From an uncultured Clostridia bacterium (GTDB taxonomy: Bacteria; Bacillota; Clostridia; Oscillospirales; Acutalibacteraceae): a stretch of 64,000 nt of DNA. The translations under genes were made by a program, and so were the position numbers. The notes below the pieces were generated by a model. The model was not told where the DNA came from. It searched no databases and saw only the letters and a list, made by a program, of their open reading frames with translations. This document shows positions 25,211-34,533 of the stretch, in pieces. How positions within the stretch are numbered: the first letter of the stretch is position 1; every line of letters starts with the position of its first letter. Where the stretch lies: NCBI GenBank assembly GCA_937884995.1, contig CAKZZL010000022.1, positions 32,802-96,801 on the forward strand, read 5' to 3'.

Positions 25211-26674
25211 TTGAAAGAGTTAAAATCATATGCAAAAATATGGCAAGTCATTTTATGTCTTGCCCTTTGCTTTTTATCACTGATTCCCCACTTAATAACC
25301 TCAGATATATCCCTGATAGAATATCCTCTTGAGGATTTGTCATATTGCGATGCATACATACAGCAATTTGATGCTTTTAAGAAGAAACAAATATACATTG
25401 ACATAGAGCCCGAGCAGGACCTTTTGGAACTTGAAAATCCATATGACTGGGATCAAAGAAAAGAAAAGGGTGTTTTTTATCTTTGGGACCGCGCTTTATA
25501 TAACGGGAAATATTATTCATATTTCGGCATAGCGCCTATAATCACAATATATGCCCCCTTCTTTGCTGTAAGCGGGCATCTTCCGACTCCAACGATAACC
25601 TGCTTCATACTTGCTGTTATCGGCATTATAGCTATATTTTATGCATACTATAATCTGCTGAGATTTTTTAAGATTCATCCGCCTTCATATATCTTTTTGG
25701 CAGGGCTTTTGGCCGTGGAATTTGCCTCCCTTTTGCCTATGCTTTTTTCAAGCGCCGATATGTACTATATTGCTTCTTGCTCTGCCGTCACAAATCTTGC
25801 ACTTTTCTTCGCATTTTTTTACGAAGCTATGTTAAAAAGCATACTGAAAACCAGAAACATCTTCTTCATTCTGGCTTCTCTTTCTTTTTCGTTTCTTTTA
25901 CTTTCAAGGCCGGGATTATGCCTTTTCGGAATCATCATTCTCCCCTGCCTTATATCCGTATTTTTCACAAAGAAAACAAAGCTGAAAAAGAAAATATCAT
26001 CCTTTATATGCCTTGCCTTGCCTCTTGGGCTTACCGTCATATTTACAGAGATATATAACTATATGAGATTTGACTCAGTCTTTGAGTTTGGCGCAAGATA
26101 TCAGCTTACGGTTTATGATGTCTCAGAATACTCATTGACACCGGCTTTGATTCTTCCTTGCCTTATTACATACTTTTTGCAGCTTCCGCGCATTAAATCT
26201 TCCTTCCCCTTTATCGAACTGGATCTTGCAAATATGCATATACCTACAGACTATCTCTACCGCACATCCACAATAGGGGCCTTTGCATTTCCGTCAAACT
26301 GGGGCTTTTTTGTCATAGCTTCGGTTCTCTCAAAGCCAAAGCGCAAATATCTCATTCAAAAATTTACATATTTGCTATTCTTCATTTCAATAGCAGTTCT
26401 GGCATTTATTGACATATGCATGGGCGGTGTAAATATCCGTTATTTTGCAGACATATCTTTTGCCATGATTCTCCTTACAAGCCTTATTCTCGCAGAGATT
26501 CCTTCCTTTTTCTCTGAAAGCAAAAAGGTTGTAAGGGCAATAGTTAAGATCATCATCGTCCTTCTTCTGCTTTCTTCTGCATTTTTGGGATTTTTGCTCA
26601 TTTTTGAAAACGAGCGCAACTATATTCTGACTGCAATAGTCGAACTAAAAAACATGTCTGCGGCAGGCTTTTAG
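25211..26674 (+). CDS. Polytopic membrane protein, GT-C glycosyltransferase-like
   Basis: 487 residues with about 11-12 membrane helices. After the first helix a large outside loop holds YPLEDLSYCDAYIQQFDAF, then YDWDQRKEKGVFYLWDRALYNGKYYSYFGIAP, an acidic loop in the place where GT-C enzymes carry their catalytic Asp. No close family can be named from sequence alone. It starts with TTG directly after the regulator stop, so it is part of the same operon; a target or partner of the two-component system is possible. The terminator stem overlaps its stop codon. Confidence 0.6.
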   Translation: MKELKSYAKIWQVILCLALCFLSLIPHLITSDISLIEYPLEDLSYCDAYIQQFDAFKKKQIYIDIEPEQDLLELENPYDWDQRKEKGVFYLWDRALYNGKYYSYFGIAPIITIYAPFFAVSGHLPTPTITCFILAVIGIIAIFYAYYNLLRFFKIHPPSYIFLAGLLAVEFASLLPMLFSSADMYYIASCSAVTNLALFFAFFYEAMLKSILKTRNIFFILASLSFSFLLLSRPGLCLFGIIILPCLISVFFTKKTKLKKKISSFICLALPLGLTVIFTEIYNYMRFDSVFEFGARYQLTVYDVSEYSLTPALILPCLITYFLQLPRIKSSFPFIELDLANMHIPTDYLYRTSTIGAFAFPSNWGFFVIASVLSKPKRKYLIQKFTYLLFFISIAVLAFIDICMGGVNIRYFADISFAMILLTSLILAEIPSFFSESKKVVRAIVKIIIVLLLLSSAFLGFLLIFENERNYILTAIVELKNMSAAGF

Positions 26675-26692
26675 CACGCCGCTTTCTTTTTG
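26660..26692 (+). terminator. Terminator of the two-component operon
   Basis: GCGGC (26660-26664) pairs with GCCGC (26678-26682), followed by TTTCTTTTTG; the 5' arm lies inside the last codons of the gene. Confidence 0.7.
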
Positions 26693-26713
26693 TATATATT
26701 TAGTGTATATATG

Positions 26714-26742
26714 TTGAAATGGCAAATTGTTTTTGATATAAT
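26714..26742 (+). promoter_or_regulatory. Promoter of the tmk operon
   Basis: TTGAAA (26714-26719) and TATAAT (26737-26742), 17-base spacer. It would drive the eight genes to 34335. Confidence 0.75.
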
Positions 26743-26778
26743 ATATAATGTATATTTATGGAGTGTGACAGACAAAAA

Positions 26779-27444
26779 ATGAACGGTAAACTGATTGTAA
26801 TCGAAGGACTTGACGGCAGTGGCAAATCAACACAAGTAAAGCTTCTGCATGAAAAACTTCAAAAAGACAATATAGAGATAAAGCAGATAAAACTCCCTGA
26901 TTATGAGAGTGACTCAAGCGCTCTTGTCAGGATGTACCTTTCCGGTAAGTTCGGTCTTCACCCCGAAGATGTCAATATATATGCTGCTTCTCTTTTCTAT
27001 GCAGTCGACCGCTATGCAAGTTTCAAATCAAAATGGATTGAGGATTATGTAAACGGGAAACTGATACTTGCCGACAGATATACAACATCAAATGCCGTTC
27101 ACCAGACAGTCAAGTTTCCAAAAGAGCAATGGGATGAATATCTCTCATGGCTTTTTGAGACCGAATATGTAAAGATGGGAATTCCAAAACCCGATGCCGT
27201 AATTTTTCTGGATATGGATGTCGACATATCCCAGAAACTTATGTCCGGAAGATACAGCGGAGAGGAATCAAAGAAGGATGTCCATGAGGCTGATGTAGCT
27301 TACTTAAAGAGATGCCATGAGGCGGCTCTTTATGTCGCAGATAAGTATTCATGGGATGTCATCAAATGCTATGATGGTGATGAGCCTTTGGCAATTGAGG
27401 ACATTTCCGGAAAGATATATGAAAAGATAAATTCCATTCTTTAA
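26779..27444 (+). CDS. tmk: Thymidylate kinase family protein
   Basis: About 221 residues. P-loop LIVIEGLDGSGKST, the DR motif LADRYTTSN, and an LID region with SGRYSGEESKKDVHEAD. It phosphorylates dTMP to dTDP. The GEESKKD insert and the YAVDRYAS segment match the clostridial branch of Tmk-like proteins. The ATG at 26779 is preferred because GGAGTG precedes it; an ATG at 26758 has no ribosome site. First gene of a long operon. Confidence 0.85.
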   Translation: MNGKLIVIEGLDGSGKSTQVKLLHEKLQKDNIEIKQIKLPDYESDSSALVRMYLSGKFGLHPEDVNIYAASLFYAVDRYASFKSKWIEDYVNGKLILADRYTTSNAVHQTVKFPKEQWDEYLSWLFETEYVKMGIPKPDAVIFLDMDVDISQKLMSGRYSGEESKKDVHEADVAYLKRCHEAALYVADKYSWDVIKCYDGDEPLAIEDISGKIYEKINSIL

Positions 27445-27460
27445 TCAGGAGATTTAATAT

Positions 27461-28009
27461 ATGATATATTTGTTTTTAGCCGAAGGATTTGAAGAAATCG
27501 AAGCACTTGCTCCCTTGGATATATTAAGAAGAGCAGGCGTTGATATCAAGACTGTCGGTGTCGGATCCGGAACAGTCACAGGTTCGCATAAAGTGACTTT
27601 TTTTTCTGACCTTACTGAGTCAGAAGCAGAAAAGAATGATAATATTGACGGGATTATCCTTCCGGGCGGAATGCCGGGCACAATCAATCTTGAAAAGAGC
27701 GACAAAGTAAAAGATATCATAAGATATGCATATGAGAATGAAAAACTTGTCTGTGCAATATGCGCAGCACCCTCGATTCTCGGACACATGGGCATATTGG
27801 AAGGGAAAAATGCTGTTTGTTTCCCGGGTTTTGAAAAAGAACTTAAAGGAGCCCGGCTTTGCGATAGTTTTGTATGCGAAGACAGGAATATAATAACAGC
27901 AAAAGGCATGGGGTCAGCTGTTGAATTCGGTTTGACGATTGCCTCAAGATTTCAAAGCAAGGAAGAAAATGATGCCTTGAGAGCATCATTACAGATATAT
28001 CATGGATAA
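27461..28009 (+). CDS. DJ-1/PfpI family protein (YajL-like)
   Basis: 182 residues with the DJ-1 fold pattern: FLAEGFEEIEALAPLDILRRAGVD with the conserved Glu, GIILPGGMPGT, and LVCAICAAPSILGHMG where Cys is the reactive elbow residue; ITAKGMGSAVEFGL near the end. Members act as glyoxalases, deglycases or redox sensors; which applies here is open. The stop overlaps the next gene by eight bases. Confidence 0.88.
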   Translation: MIYLFLAEGFEEIEALAPLDILRRAGVDIKTVGVGSGTVTGSHKVTFFSDLTESEAEKNDNIDGIILPGGMPGTINLEKSDKVKDIIRYAYENEKLVCAICAAPSILGHMGILEGKNAVCFPGFEKELKGARLCDSFVCEDRNIITAKGMGSAVEFGLTIASRFQSKEENDALRASLQIYHG

Positions 28010-28556
28010 GAGCACATTAAGAAAAGACTGCAGAAAGAAAAGAGCTGCAGTAGCAGACAAACTGCAAACCGATAAAGCAATATCGGATGCTATACTTTCT
28101 TCAAAAGAATATATATCATGCGAAAAGATTTTGCTTTTTGCAAGCATAGGTTCTGAGTTTGATACCCAGCAGATATTATTGCAAAGCATAAAAGATAAAA
28201 AGCATGTATATTTCCCTAAATGCGAAGCCGACGGCATCATGAAATTTTATGAAGTTAAGTCCCCCGCAGACTTATCTTCCGGATACATGCATGTTCCCGA
28301 GCCCGTAAAAAGCAACATTGTATATGAGTTAAAGTCACCCTCCGATCTTCTTTTGGTACCGGCTCTTTGTGCCGATAAATCCTTTAATAGGCTGGGATAC
28401 GGCGGCGGCTTTTATGACAGATTCTTAAAAATATTCAAGGGCGTAAGCATATGTCCGGTATACTCATCTCTTTTGTTTGATGAGATAGGCACCGACAGCT
28501 TTGATATGCCTGTTGACATCATTTACACAGAAAACGGAAGACTTGAAAAGGAGTAA
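28002..28556 (+). CDS. fthC: 5-Formyltetrahydrofolate cyclo-ligase
   Basis: 184 residues. KSTLRKDCRKKRAAV at the start, FASIGSEFDTQQIL, then LLLVPALCADKSFNRLGYGGGFYDRFL, the ATP/folate-binding signature. Converts 5-formyl-THF to methenyl-THF with ATP. Translationally coupled to the DJ-1 gene and six bases from mltG. Confidence 0.93.
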   Translation: MDKSTLRKDCRKKRAAVADKLQTDKAISDAILSSKEYISCEKILLFASIGSEFDTQQILLQSIKDKKHVYFPKCEADGIMKFYEVKSPADLSSGYMHVPEPVKSNIVYELKSPSDLLLVPALCADKSFNRLGYGGGFYDRFLKIFKGVSICPVYSSLLFDEIGTDSFDMPVDIIYTENGRLEKE

Positions 28557-28561
28557 GGCAA

Positions 28562-30247
28562 ATGGATAAATTTTCAGACAATTTTTCCGACAAAGGTTAT
28601 GAAGAACTCTTAAATGAATATGCCGGAGAAAGTGTCAATAGCAGAATCCGTGAGAATAACGAAAAAAGAAAAAGCCAAGAATCAAAGCCTGCTCAAAAAT
28701 CAGCGAGGTCTGTTTCTTCCGGCCGTTATTTTGATGTCTCGGAGAAAAAAGATACACCAAAGCAGACAAAAAAATACGTTATGAAGACAGACAGTTCATT
28801 AAAAGAAAACGTGTCTGTTTCTGAAACAAAAGCGAAGACCCAGCCTCACAAACCTGCAAATTACGACCTGGACATTAAGGAAATACAATCTTTTGAAGAT
28901 GAACAAAGGGCCGCAAGAATAGCAGCAAGAAACAATGCCCAGAGCAAAAAAGTTCCGGCTCCCCAGAATGCGGCTCCAAAGCAAAAAGCTCTTAAAAAGC
29001 AGACTAAATCTGGCAAAAAGACAGTTTCTTCCGATACAATGAAATTTAATAAAACACAATTGCATGCACAAGGGATACAAAGAAGACCTCAGGCACCCGT
29101 AATCGAGAAAAAAGGCATCCCGCTAAATGCCAAAAGCAAAAAGAATGCAATGAGGAAGCCCTCACATGCAAAGATAAAGATAAACCTGAAAGCGCTTGCA
29201 GTTGTGTCCATATGCATTATTGTCTCGATTTTGCTTTCACTTACAGCACTTACATGCATAAATGATGTTCTTGCAATAGGCAGAGACGACTCTGATGTTA
29301 TCGAAGTAGTTCTTCCAAATGATGCCGATACAAAGACTGCCGTAAAGATATTGGATGAATCCGGCCTTATTAAGAGCAGAACTTTTTGTTATATCTTCTT
29401 AAAGGCTATGGGCTACAGCGATAAAAACTATCTGCCCGGTGTATATTATCTTACCCAAAGCATGGGTGTTGAAAAGATGATTACAAAATTCAAGTCCAGC
29501 AGCAACAGAGGTCAGCTTATAAGCATAACGATACCTGAAGGATATACCATAGACCAGATAGCTCAGAAGCTGGAAAAAAACAATATTTGCAGTGCCGACT
29601 CTTTCTATAAGACAATTGATGATATAGACTTCTCATCCGAATATTCGTTTCTTTCTTCACTTGATAAGAAAGAGGATCGTTATCATGCTCTTGAAGGATA
29701 TATGTTCCCTGCAACTTATGAATTTGAAGAGAGCGCAGACCCGGCCTCAATAGTCCGTTCATTCCTCTCGGCTTTTGCAAGCCACTGGACACAGGAATAT
29801 GCTGACAGAGCAAAAGAACTTGATATGACCGTTGATGAAGTCGTTAAGATGGCATCCATTATTGAAAAAGAAGGTGCCGACAGCGAACAATTCAGCCAGA
29901 TATCTTCTGTTCTTCACAACAGGATCTCACGTTCCGGCCTTTATCCGACTCTTGAATGTAACTCAACAAGAGATTATGTAACAAATACCATATCTGCACG
30001 TGTTACATCTTCATCCGAGCTCAATAAATACATATTGGGATATAACACATACGAATGTGAAGGACTGCCGATCGGCGCTATATGCAATCCAGGTGATGCC
30101 GCTATCAATGCAGCACTAAACCCCGAAAGCAGTTCATATTACTTCTTTGCCCACGACAACAAGAAGAAGATTTATCTTGCTGAGACCATTGATGAGCAAA
30201 GTGCAAACCTTCGACTTATCAACAGTGTAAACTCTGAAAATAACTAA
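28562..30247 (+). CDS. mltG: Endolytic murein transglycosylase MltG with long cytoplasmic N-terminus
   Basis: 561 residues. The first ~210 are Lys/Ser/Pro-rich and disordered, followed by one membrane helix (LKALAVVSICIIVSILLSL, ~residues 212-238), a LysM-like small domain (TIPEGYTIDQIAQKLEKNNI) and the YceG catalytic domain with LEGYMFPATYEF, MASIIEKEGAD (catalytic Glu) and CNSTRDYV...GLPIGAICNPGDAAINAAL. It cuts nascent glycan strands at the membrane. The unusually long basic N-terminus could contact division or elongation proteins. A second MltG-like protein is encoded at 43553-44413. Confidence 0.92.
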   Translation: MDKFSDNFSDKGYEELLNEYAGESVNSRIRENNEKRKSQESKPAQKSARSVSSGRYFDVSEKKDTPKQTKKYVMKTDSSLKENVSVSETKAKTQPHKPANYDLDIKEIQSFEDEQRAARIAARNNAQSKKVPAPQNAAPKQKALKKQTKSGKKTVSSDTMKFNKTQLHAQGIQRRPQAPVIEKKGIPLNAKSKKNAMRKPSHAKIKINLKALAVVSICIIVSILLSLTALTCINDVLAIGRDDSDVIEVVLPNDADTKTAVKILDESGLIKSRTFCYIFLKAMGYSDKNYLPGVYYLTQSMGVEKMITKFKSSSNRGQLISITIPEGYTIDQIAQKLEKNNICSADSFYKTIDDIDFSSEYSFLSSLDKKEDRYHALEGYMFPATYEFEESADPASIVRSFLSAFASHWTQEYADRAKELDMTVDEVVKMASIIEKEGADSEQFSQISSVLHNRISRSGLYPTLECNSTRDYVTNTISARVTSSSELNKYILGYNTYECEGLPIGAICNPGDAAINAALNPESSSYYFFAHDNKKKIYLAETIDEQSANLRLINSVNSENN

Positions 30248-30259
30248 TATGGAGAATAT

Positions 30260-31483
30260 ATGTTAAAACCTGAGATACTTGCTCCTGCGGGAGACAAAGA
30301 AAGACTTGAAGCAGCTTTAACCTTCGGCGCCGATGCAGTATACCTTGGCGCCGATGCCTTTACAATGAGGGCAGCACCGCACAACTTCCCGGCCCATGAG
30401 CTAAAGGAGGCTGTGGATTTATGCCACAAAAAAGGTGTGTCGGTATATCTGACCGTAAATACTCTGCCCCGCAATAACGAGATATCCGATTTACCTCATT
30501 ATATCAAAGAATGGGCAGATGCAGGAGTGGACGCCTTTATTGTTGCGGATATAGGCGTTTTATCAGTTTGCAAAAAATATGCGCCGGATATTGCAATACA
30601 CATGTCAACCCAGACAGGTATAGTGAACTATGTCACAGCGACAGAGTTATATGACATGGGAGTAAAGAGAATTGTTACAGCGCGTGAGCTCTCACTTGAC
30701 GAGATAGCAGAAATACGTGCAAAGACTCCTGAAGAACTTGAAATCGAAGCCTTTGTGCACGGTGCCATCTGTGTTTCATTTTCAGGCAGATGTCTGCTCT
30801 CAAATTATCTCATAAACCGCGATGCAAACCGCGGTGAGTGTGCTCAGCCCTGCAGATGGGAATATGCTCTTATGGAAGTCAACAGAGAAGGCAAATATTT
30901 CCCTATAAATGACTCAAAAGAAGGTACATATATTCTTAACTCAAAAGACATGTGCATGATTGAGCATATAGCTGAGCTCACAAAAGCAGGTATATCCAGT
31001 TTCAAGATTGAAGGCAGAGCAAAATCCGCATATTATACAGCTGTAATTACAAATGCTTACCGTTGCGCAGTTGATGAGTATTTAAAAAATCCGACTGATG
31101 ATTTCAAAACTCCGCAATGGATAGTTGATGAGTGCTATAAGGTGAGCTATCGTGATTACTGCACCGGCTTTTATTTCAATGCCCCGCATGAATATGCCAA
31201 TATCTCATTTGAAGGCGGATATATTCGTCACTGTGATGTCGTTGCCGCTGTTACGGAGTCTAAAGACGGATACATATATGCCGAGCAAAGAAACAAGTTC
31301 TTTAAGGGCGATACACTTGATGCCCTCTCTCCCGGAAAAGAACCCGTTATATTCAGCGCTGATGAACTTTTTGACCTGGAAGGTAATGAAATAGAAAGCA
31401 CACCGCATCCGATGATGCAGTTCAAAATCAAAAGCGACATTGTCTTTCCGGCAGGCACACTTTTAAGAAAGGCTAAAGACTGA
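30260..31483 (+). CDS. U32 family peptidase-like protein (TrhP/RlhA group)
   Basis: 407 residues. PEILAPAGDKERLEAALTFGADAVYLGA at the start, the family signature EAFVHGAICVSFSGRCLLSNY near residue 165, then NRGECAQPCRWEY and SFKIEGRAKSAYYTAV. U32 proteins include TrhP/TrhO-type tRNA wobble-uridine hydroxylation factors and RlhA, rather than true peptidases; conserved Cys residues bind an Fe-S cluster. The operon's other tRNA enzyme (trmB) supports a tRNA role. Ribosome site GGAGAATAT. Confidence 0.88.
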   Translation: MLKPEILAPAGDKERLEAALTFGADAVYLGADAFTMRAAPHNFPAHELKEAVDLCHKKGVSVYLTVNTLPRNNEISDLPHYIKEWADAGVDAFIVADIGVLSVCKKYAPDIAIHMSTQTGIVNYVTATELYDMGVKRIVTARELSLDEIAEIRAKTPEELEIEAFVHGAICVSFSGRCLLSNYLINRDANRGECAQPCRWEYALMEVNREGKYFPINDSKEGTYILNSKDMCMIEHIAELTKAGISSFKIEGRAKSAYYTAVITNAYRCAVDEYLKNPTDDFKTPQWIVDECYKVSYRDYCTGFYFNAPHEYANISFEGGYIRHCDVVAAVTESKDGYIYAEQRNKFFKGDTLDALSPGKEPVIFSADELFDLEGNEIESTPHPMMQFKIKSDIVFPAGTLLRKAKD

Positions 31484-31485
31484 TT

Positions 31486-32157
31486 ATGAGACCGAGAAAA
31501 CTTAGACATATGGAAAGACGCCGCGGTCTTGTAGAAGATTACAGGATCTCATATACTCTTCCCTCATTTGATTTGAGAGAGGTTGATAGCACACGTAATC
31601 TTTTTGATTTTGGTCAGATTTTCGGCAATGACAATCCAATATATTTTGAAATAGGATGCGGCAAAGGCAAATTCGCATCCGAGCTTGCAAAGAGACATCC
31701 TGAAATCAATATCATAGGAATCGATTGTGTCCAGGATGTGCTTGTCCAGGCATGTGAAAAAGCAAAAAAAGACAAACTTGACAATCTGAGATTTCTGGAG
31801 ATAAAAGCTGAGTATCTTCCGATATTTATCCCCGAACACTCAGTTTCCGGAATATATCTGAATTTCAGCACACCATATCCCAAGAAAAGCCAGATAAAGC
31901 ACAGGCTGACTTCACCCGGATTTTTGAAGATATATAAGAGTATACTTGAAAAAGGCGGATATATTTATCAAAAGACCGACAGCCGGGTTCTTTTTGAATA
32001 CTCGATTGAAAGTCTCTCACAAAACGGCTTTGAAATTCACAATCTAACTCTCGATCTTCATAAAAGCGATTGTGAGGACAATATAATAACTGAATATGAG
32101 GCTAAGTTTGCAGAGCAGGGCCTTCCCATCTACAGACTTGAAGCAAAAATGAAATAA
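31486..32157 (+). CDS. trmB: tRNA (guanine-N7)-methyltransferase
   Basis: 223 residues. SAM-binding motif I FEIGCGKGKFASELA, then NIIGIDCVQDVL, and YLNFSTPYPKKSQIKHRLTSPGFLK. In most TrmB proteins the last motif reads DPWPKKRH; here Asp and Trp are replaced by Thr and Tyr, so the active site is diverged. It modifies G46 in tRNAs. Starts three bases after the U32 stop. Confidence 0.86.
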   Translation: MRPRKLRHMERRRGLVEDYRISYTLPSFDLREVDSTRNLFDFGQIFGNDNPIYFEIGCGKGKFASELAKRHPEINIIGIDCVQDVLVQACEKAKKDKLDNLRFLEIKAEYLPIFIPEHSVSGIYLNFSTPYPKKSQIKHRLTSPGFLKIYKSILEKGGYIYQKTDSRVLFEYSIESLSQNGFEIHNLTLDLHKSDCEDNIITEYEAKFAEQGLPIYRLEAKMK

Positions 32158-32166
32158 GGTGAAAAA

Positions 32167-32955
32167 GTGAAAAAATTAAATGTCACTCCCCTTAAAGAAG
32201 ATATATATTTGCTTGATGAACTCGGAGGAACCAATTGTTATCTTATCGTCGGCAGCAAAAGAGCTTTGCTTATAGACTGCGGCACCGGTTTTGCAGACAT
32301 TTACGGCACGATAAGAGATATAACAGGACTTCCGATAAGCGTTATTGCCACCCATGGCCATGTCGACCATATCGGAGGAGCAGGTGCTTTTCCGGAGATA
32401 TATATACACAAAGATGATACCGCCTTTATTAACCGCATTCAGTTTTCGCGTCCCATGAGAATGATATTCACAAATGCCTCCCTTGCAGCAAAGCAGCAGG
32501 GAGCACGAGTTTCGGATGTGAAAAGAGCAAAATACAAGACAAAATTTATTTCCATAGATGATAATTTCACTCTGGACCTGGGCAATAAAGAAATATCTGT
32601 TCACCACACTCCGGGTCACTCAAAGGGCAGCATTGCCGTTATTGATGAAAGTGATAGGTTTATTTTCAGTGGTGATAATGTGTGTGATGCTTTATGGATG
32701 CACCTGCCCGGAAGCACCAGCCTTGAAAGCTGGCTGCCGGGAGCCCAATGGCTTTATGATATGAGCCTTAATTATTCGATATATTGGGGACACAGGAAAG
32801 CCAAACTTGAAAGTGACTACATCCTTCAGGTCATATCATGGGCAAAAGAAATAATGGCAAATACGAAGAAAAATTCTTTGATAGCGAAGATAAAACAATA
32901 TCCCGACAGAGAAGACGGGATTATATACAGAACATCACATGTGTTCGGAAAGTGA
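32167..32955 (+). CDS. Metallo-beta-lactamase fold hydrolase
   Basis: 262 residues with the complete metal site: ATHGHVDHIGGA (HxHxDH), a third His in HHTPGHSKGSIAV, Asp in FSGDNVCDALW and a late His in WGHRKAK. DCGTGFADIYG precedes the first motif. It resembles glyoxalase II-like or quorum-quenching hydrolases; the substrate cannot be told. GTG start behind AAGGTG. Followed by a symporter gene, so a transported compound might be its substrate. Confidence 0.82.
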   Translation: MKKLNVTPLKEDIYLLDELGGTNCYLIVGSKRALLIDCGTGFADIYGTIRDITGLPISVIATHGHVDHIGGAGAFPEIYIHKDDTAFINRIQFSRPMRMIFTNASLAAKQQGARVSDVKRAKYKTKFISIDDNFTLDLGNKEISVHHTPGHSKGSIAVIDESDRFIFSGDNVCDALWMHLPGSTSLESWLPGAQWLYDMSLNYSIYWGHRKAKLESDYILQVISWAKEIMANTKKNSLIAKIKQYPDREDGIIYRTSHVFGK

Positions 32956-32961
32956 GAGCTT

Positions 32962-34335
32962 ATGTCTAACGTTAAAAACGATGCGCAAATAAAAGAAGAA
33001 AAAGTTTCTGTGCTCAGCAAATTCTGGCTCTGCAGCGCAGACTGCCTTTGCGGTACTGCAAACGGACTTTTGACCGGCGGCGGAATGACTTACTTTTTCA
33101 CATCATTTTTAGGTCTTGATGAAAAACTTGCAAGTGCCGCATGGATAATATTCGCTGTATGGAATGCCTTTAACGATCCGCTTTTCGGATATATTTCAGA
33201 CAGGACCAAATCAAAACTTGGAAGAAGAATTCCATATATCCGTTATGGTTCATTCTTTTATGCACTCTTCTTTGTAATAACCTGGGTCAAGTGGCCTTTG
33301 GGAGCATCACAAGCTGCTCTTTTTGCCCAGATGCTCATAACCTTGTTCCTTTTCGATACGCTCTATACGGCCATAGCGACTTCACTTTACGTTATGCCAT
33401 ATACAATGGCAGTTTCAAACAAAGCAAGAAGCAATATTTTCTTATGGAAGATTTTCTTTTCGCTTATATCCCTCTCAGTCCCGCTTGTTATCTTTCCCCT
33501 TATTAAGCCCGAACCGGGAGAAAGTCCACTTAAATTCCAGATTATCATGGCTTCACTTGGCCTTTTAATCTTCCTTGTCATTTTTATCTCTACTTTCTTT
33601 TACAAGGAAAAAGTTCAAAGTGAAAACGAAGTGACCGAAAACATATTCAAAGCTGTTATCTCATGCTTTAAGAACAGATCCTTTGTTGTATTTGAGGTTT
33701 TGTCTTTCACAGTTATATTCATTCAGACAATCCTTATGCAGGGTGTCATATATTATTTCGATGCATTCAGCAATGTGCCGATGCTTTATGCATATGGATC
33801 ATTGGGACTCGGCGCTGTATTCGGAGTAATCTTATGGGTGAAGAATACAGACGTATGGGGAATCAAAAAATGTCTCCTTATCATGTGCATAGTATTCTCC
33901 TCAGGCGCCGCAGTTATGGTATTTTTCGGTAAATTCCTGCCTGTCGCCCTTATTTGTTTCTTCGTAGCAGGTATGGGATTTGCAGGCGGTATGTACCTTA
34001 TACCCCTTATGAACGGTGATGTTATTGACTATGATGAGACTGTTACCGGAGTACGCAGAGAAGGTATGTATGCAGGTGTCAATAGCTTCATTACAAAGCC
34101 CGCAATAAGCTTTGCAAATTCCGCTTTCATCCTTATCATCAAAGCCTTCGGTTACGATATGGAATTAAGTACAGCCATGCAGGATGACATGGCAAAGCAG
34201 GGAATACTTGTTGCCTGGATGGCAATACCTGCGCTGCTTTTGATCATATGCGCCTTTTCCCTTAAATTCTATCCTCTTGCAGGAGAGCAGTGGGAAAAAG
34301 CAAAAAAAGAACTTGAAGAAAAACACAAGTCCTGA
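32962..34335 (+). CDS. MFS glycoside/cation symporter (GPH family)
   Basis: 457 residues, 12 membrane helices. The GPH motifs are clear: WIIFAVWNAFNDPLFGYISDRTKSKLGRRIPYI near residue 70 and GDVIDYDETVTGVRREGMYAG near residue 350. It is the canonical length, unlike the 596-residue relative at 13281. Probably brings in a glycoside with Na+ or H+. Last gene of the tmk operon; a strong terminator follows. Confidence 0.88.
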   Translation: MSNVKNDAQIKEEKVSVLSKFWLCSADCLCGTANGLLTGGGMTYFFTSFLGLDEKLASAAWIIFAVWNAFNDPLFGYISDRTKSKLGRRIPYIRYGSFFYALFFVITWVKWPLGASQAALFAQMLITLFLFDTLYTAIATSLYVMPYTMAVSNKARSNIFLWKIFFSLISLSVPLVIFPLIKPEPGESPLKFQIIMASLGLLIFLVIFISTFFYKEKVQSENEVTENIFKAVISCFKNRSFVVFEVLSFTVIFIQTILMQGVIYYFDAFSNVPMLYAYGSLGLGAVFGVILWVKNTDVWGIKKCLLIMCIVFSSGAAVMVFFGKFLPVALICFFVAGMGFAGGMYLIPLMNGDVIDYDETVTGVRREGMYAGVNSFITKPAISFANSAFILIIKAFGYDMELSTAMQDDMAKQGILVAWMAIPALLLIICAFSLKFYPLAGEQWEKAKKELEEKHKS

Positions 34336-34357
34336 AAAATCCACACATATATAGATT

Positions 34358-34388
34358 ATCCCCGGGGTTGACCCGGGGATATATTTTT
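34358..34388 (+). terminator. Terminator of the tmk operon
   Basis: ATCCCCGGG pairs with CCCGGGGAT around a five-base loop, followed by ATATTTTTA. Confidence 0.9.
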
Positions 34389-34530
34389 ACCATTTGTTAT
34401 ATACACGTTCTGCAAATACGACTTTATCTTTGATTTCTATATTACTGCCGTCATCTAGAAACGCTGTGCCGGATATAGATCCGAAGACAGCCAGGGCAAA
34501 AGAGAAGGTCACCGGGGAGTTGCAAAAAGT
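34387..34530 (-). pseudogene. C-terminal remnant of a DUF2804-like protein
   Basis: A minus-strand frame without start ends with TAA at 34387-34389 and reads VTFSFALAVFGSISGTAF, then LDDGSNIEIKDKVVFAERVYNKW. The (G)FAE.V.N.W ending after a (L)DDG...IEIKD strand is what I recall of DUF2804 C-termini. The rest of the gene is missing; the zinc-ribbon gene begins within a few bases upstream. Confidence 0.5.
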
Positions 34531-34533
34531 GTG

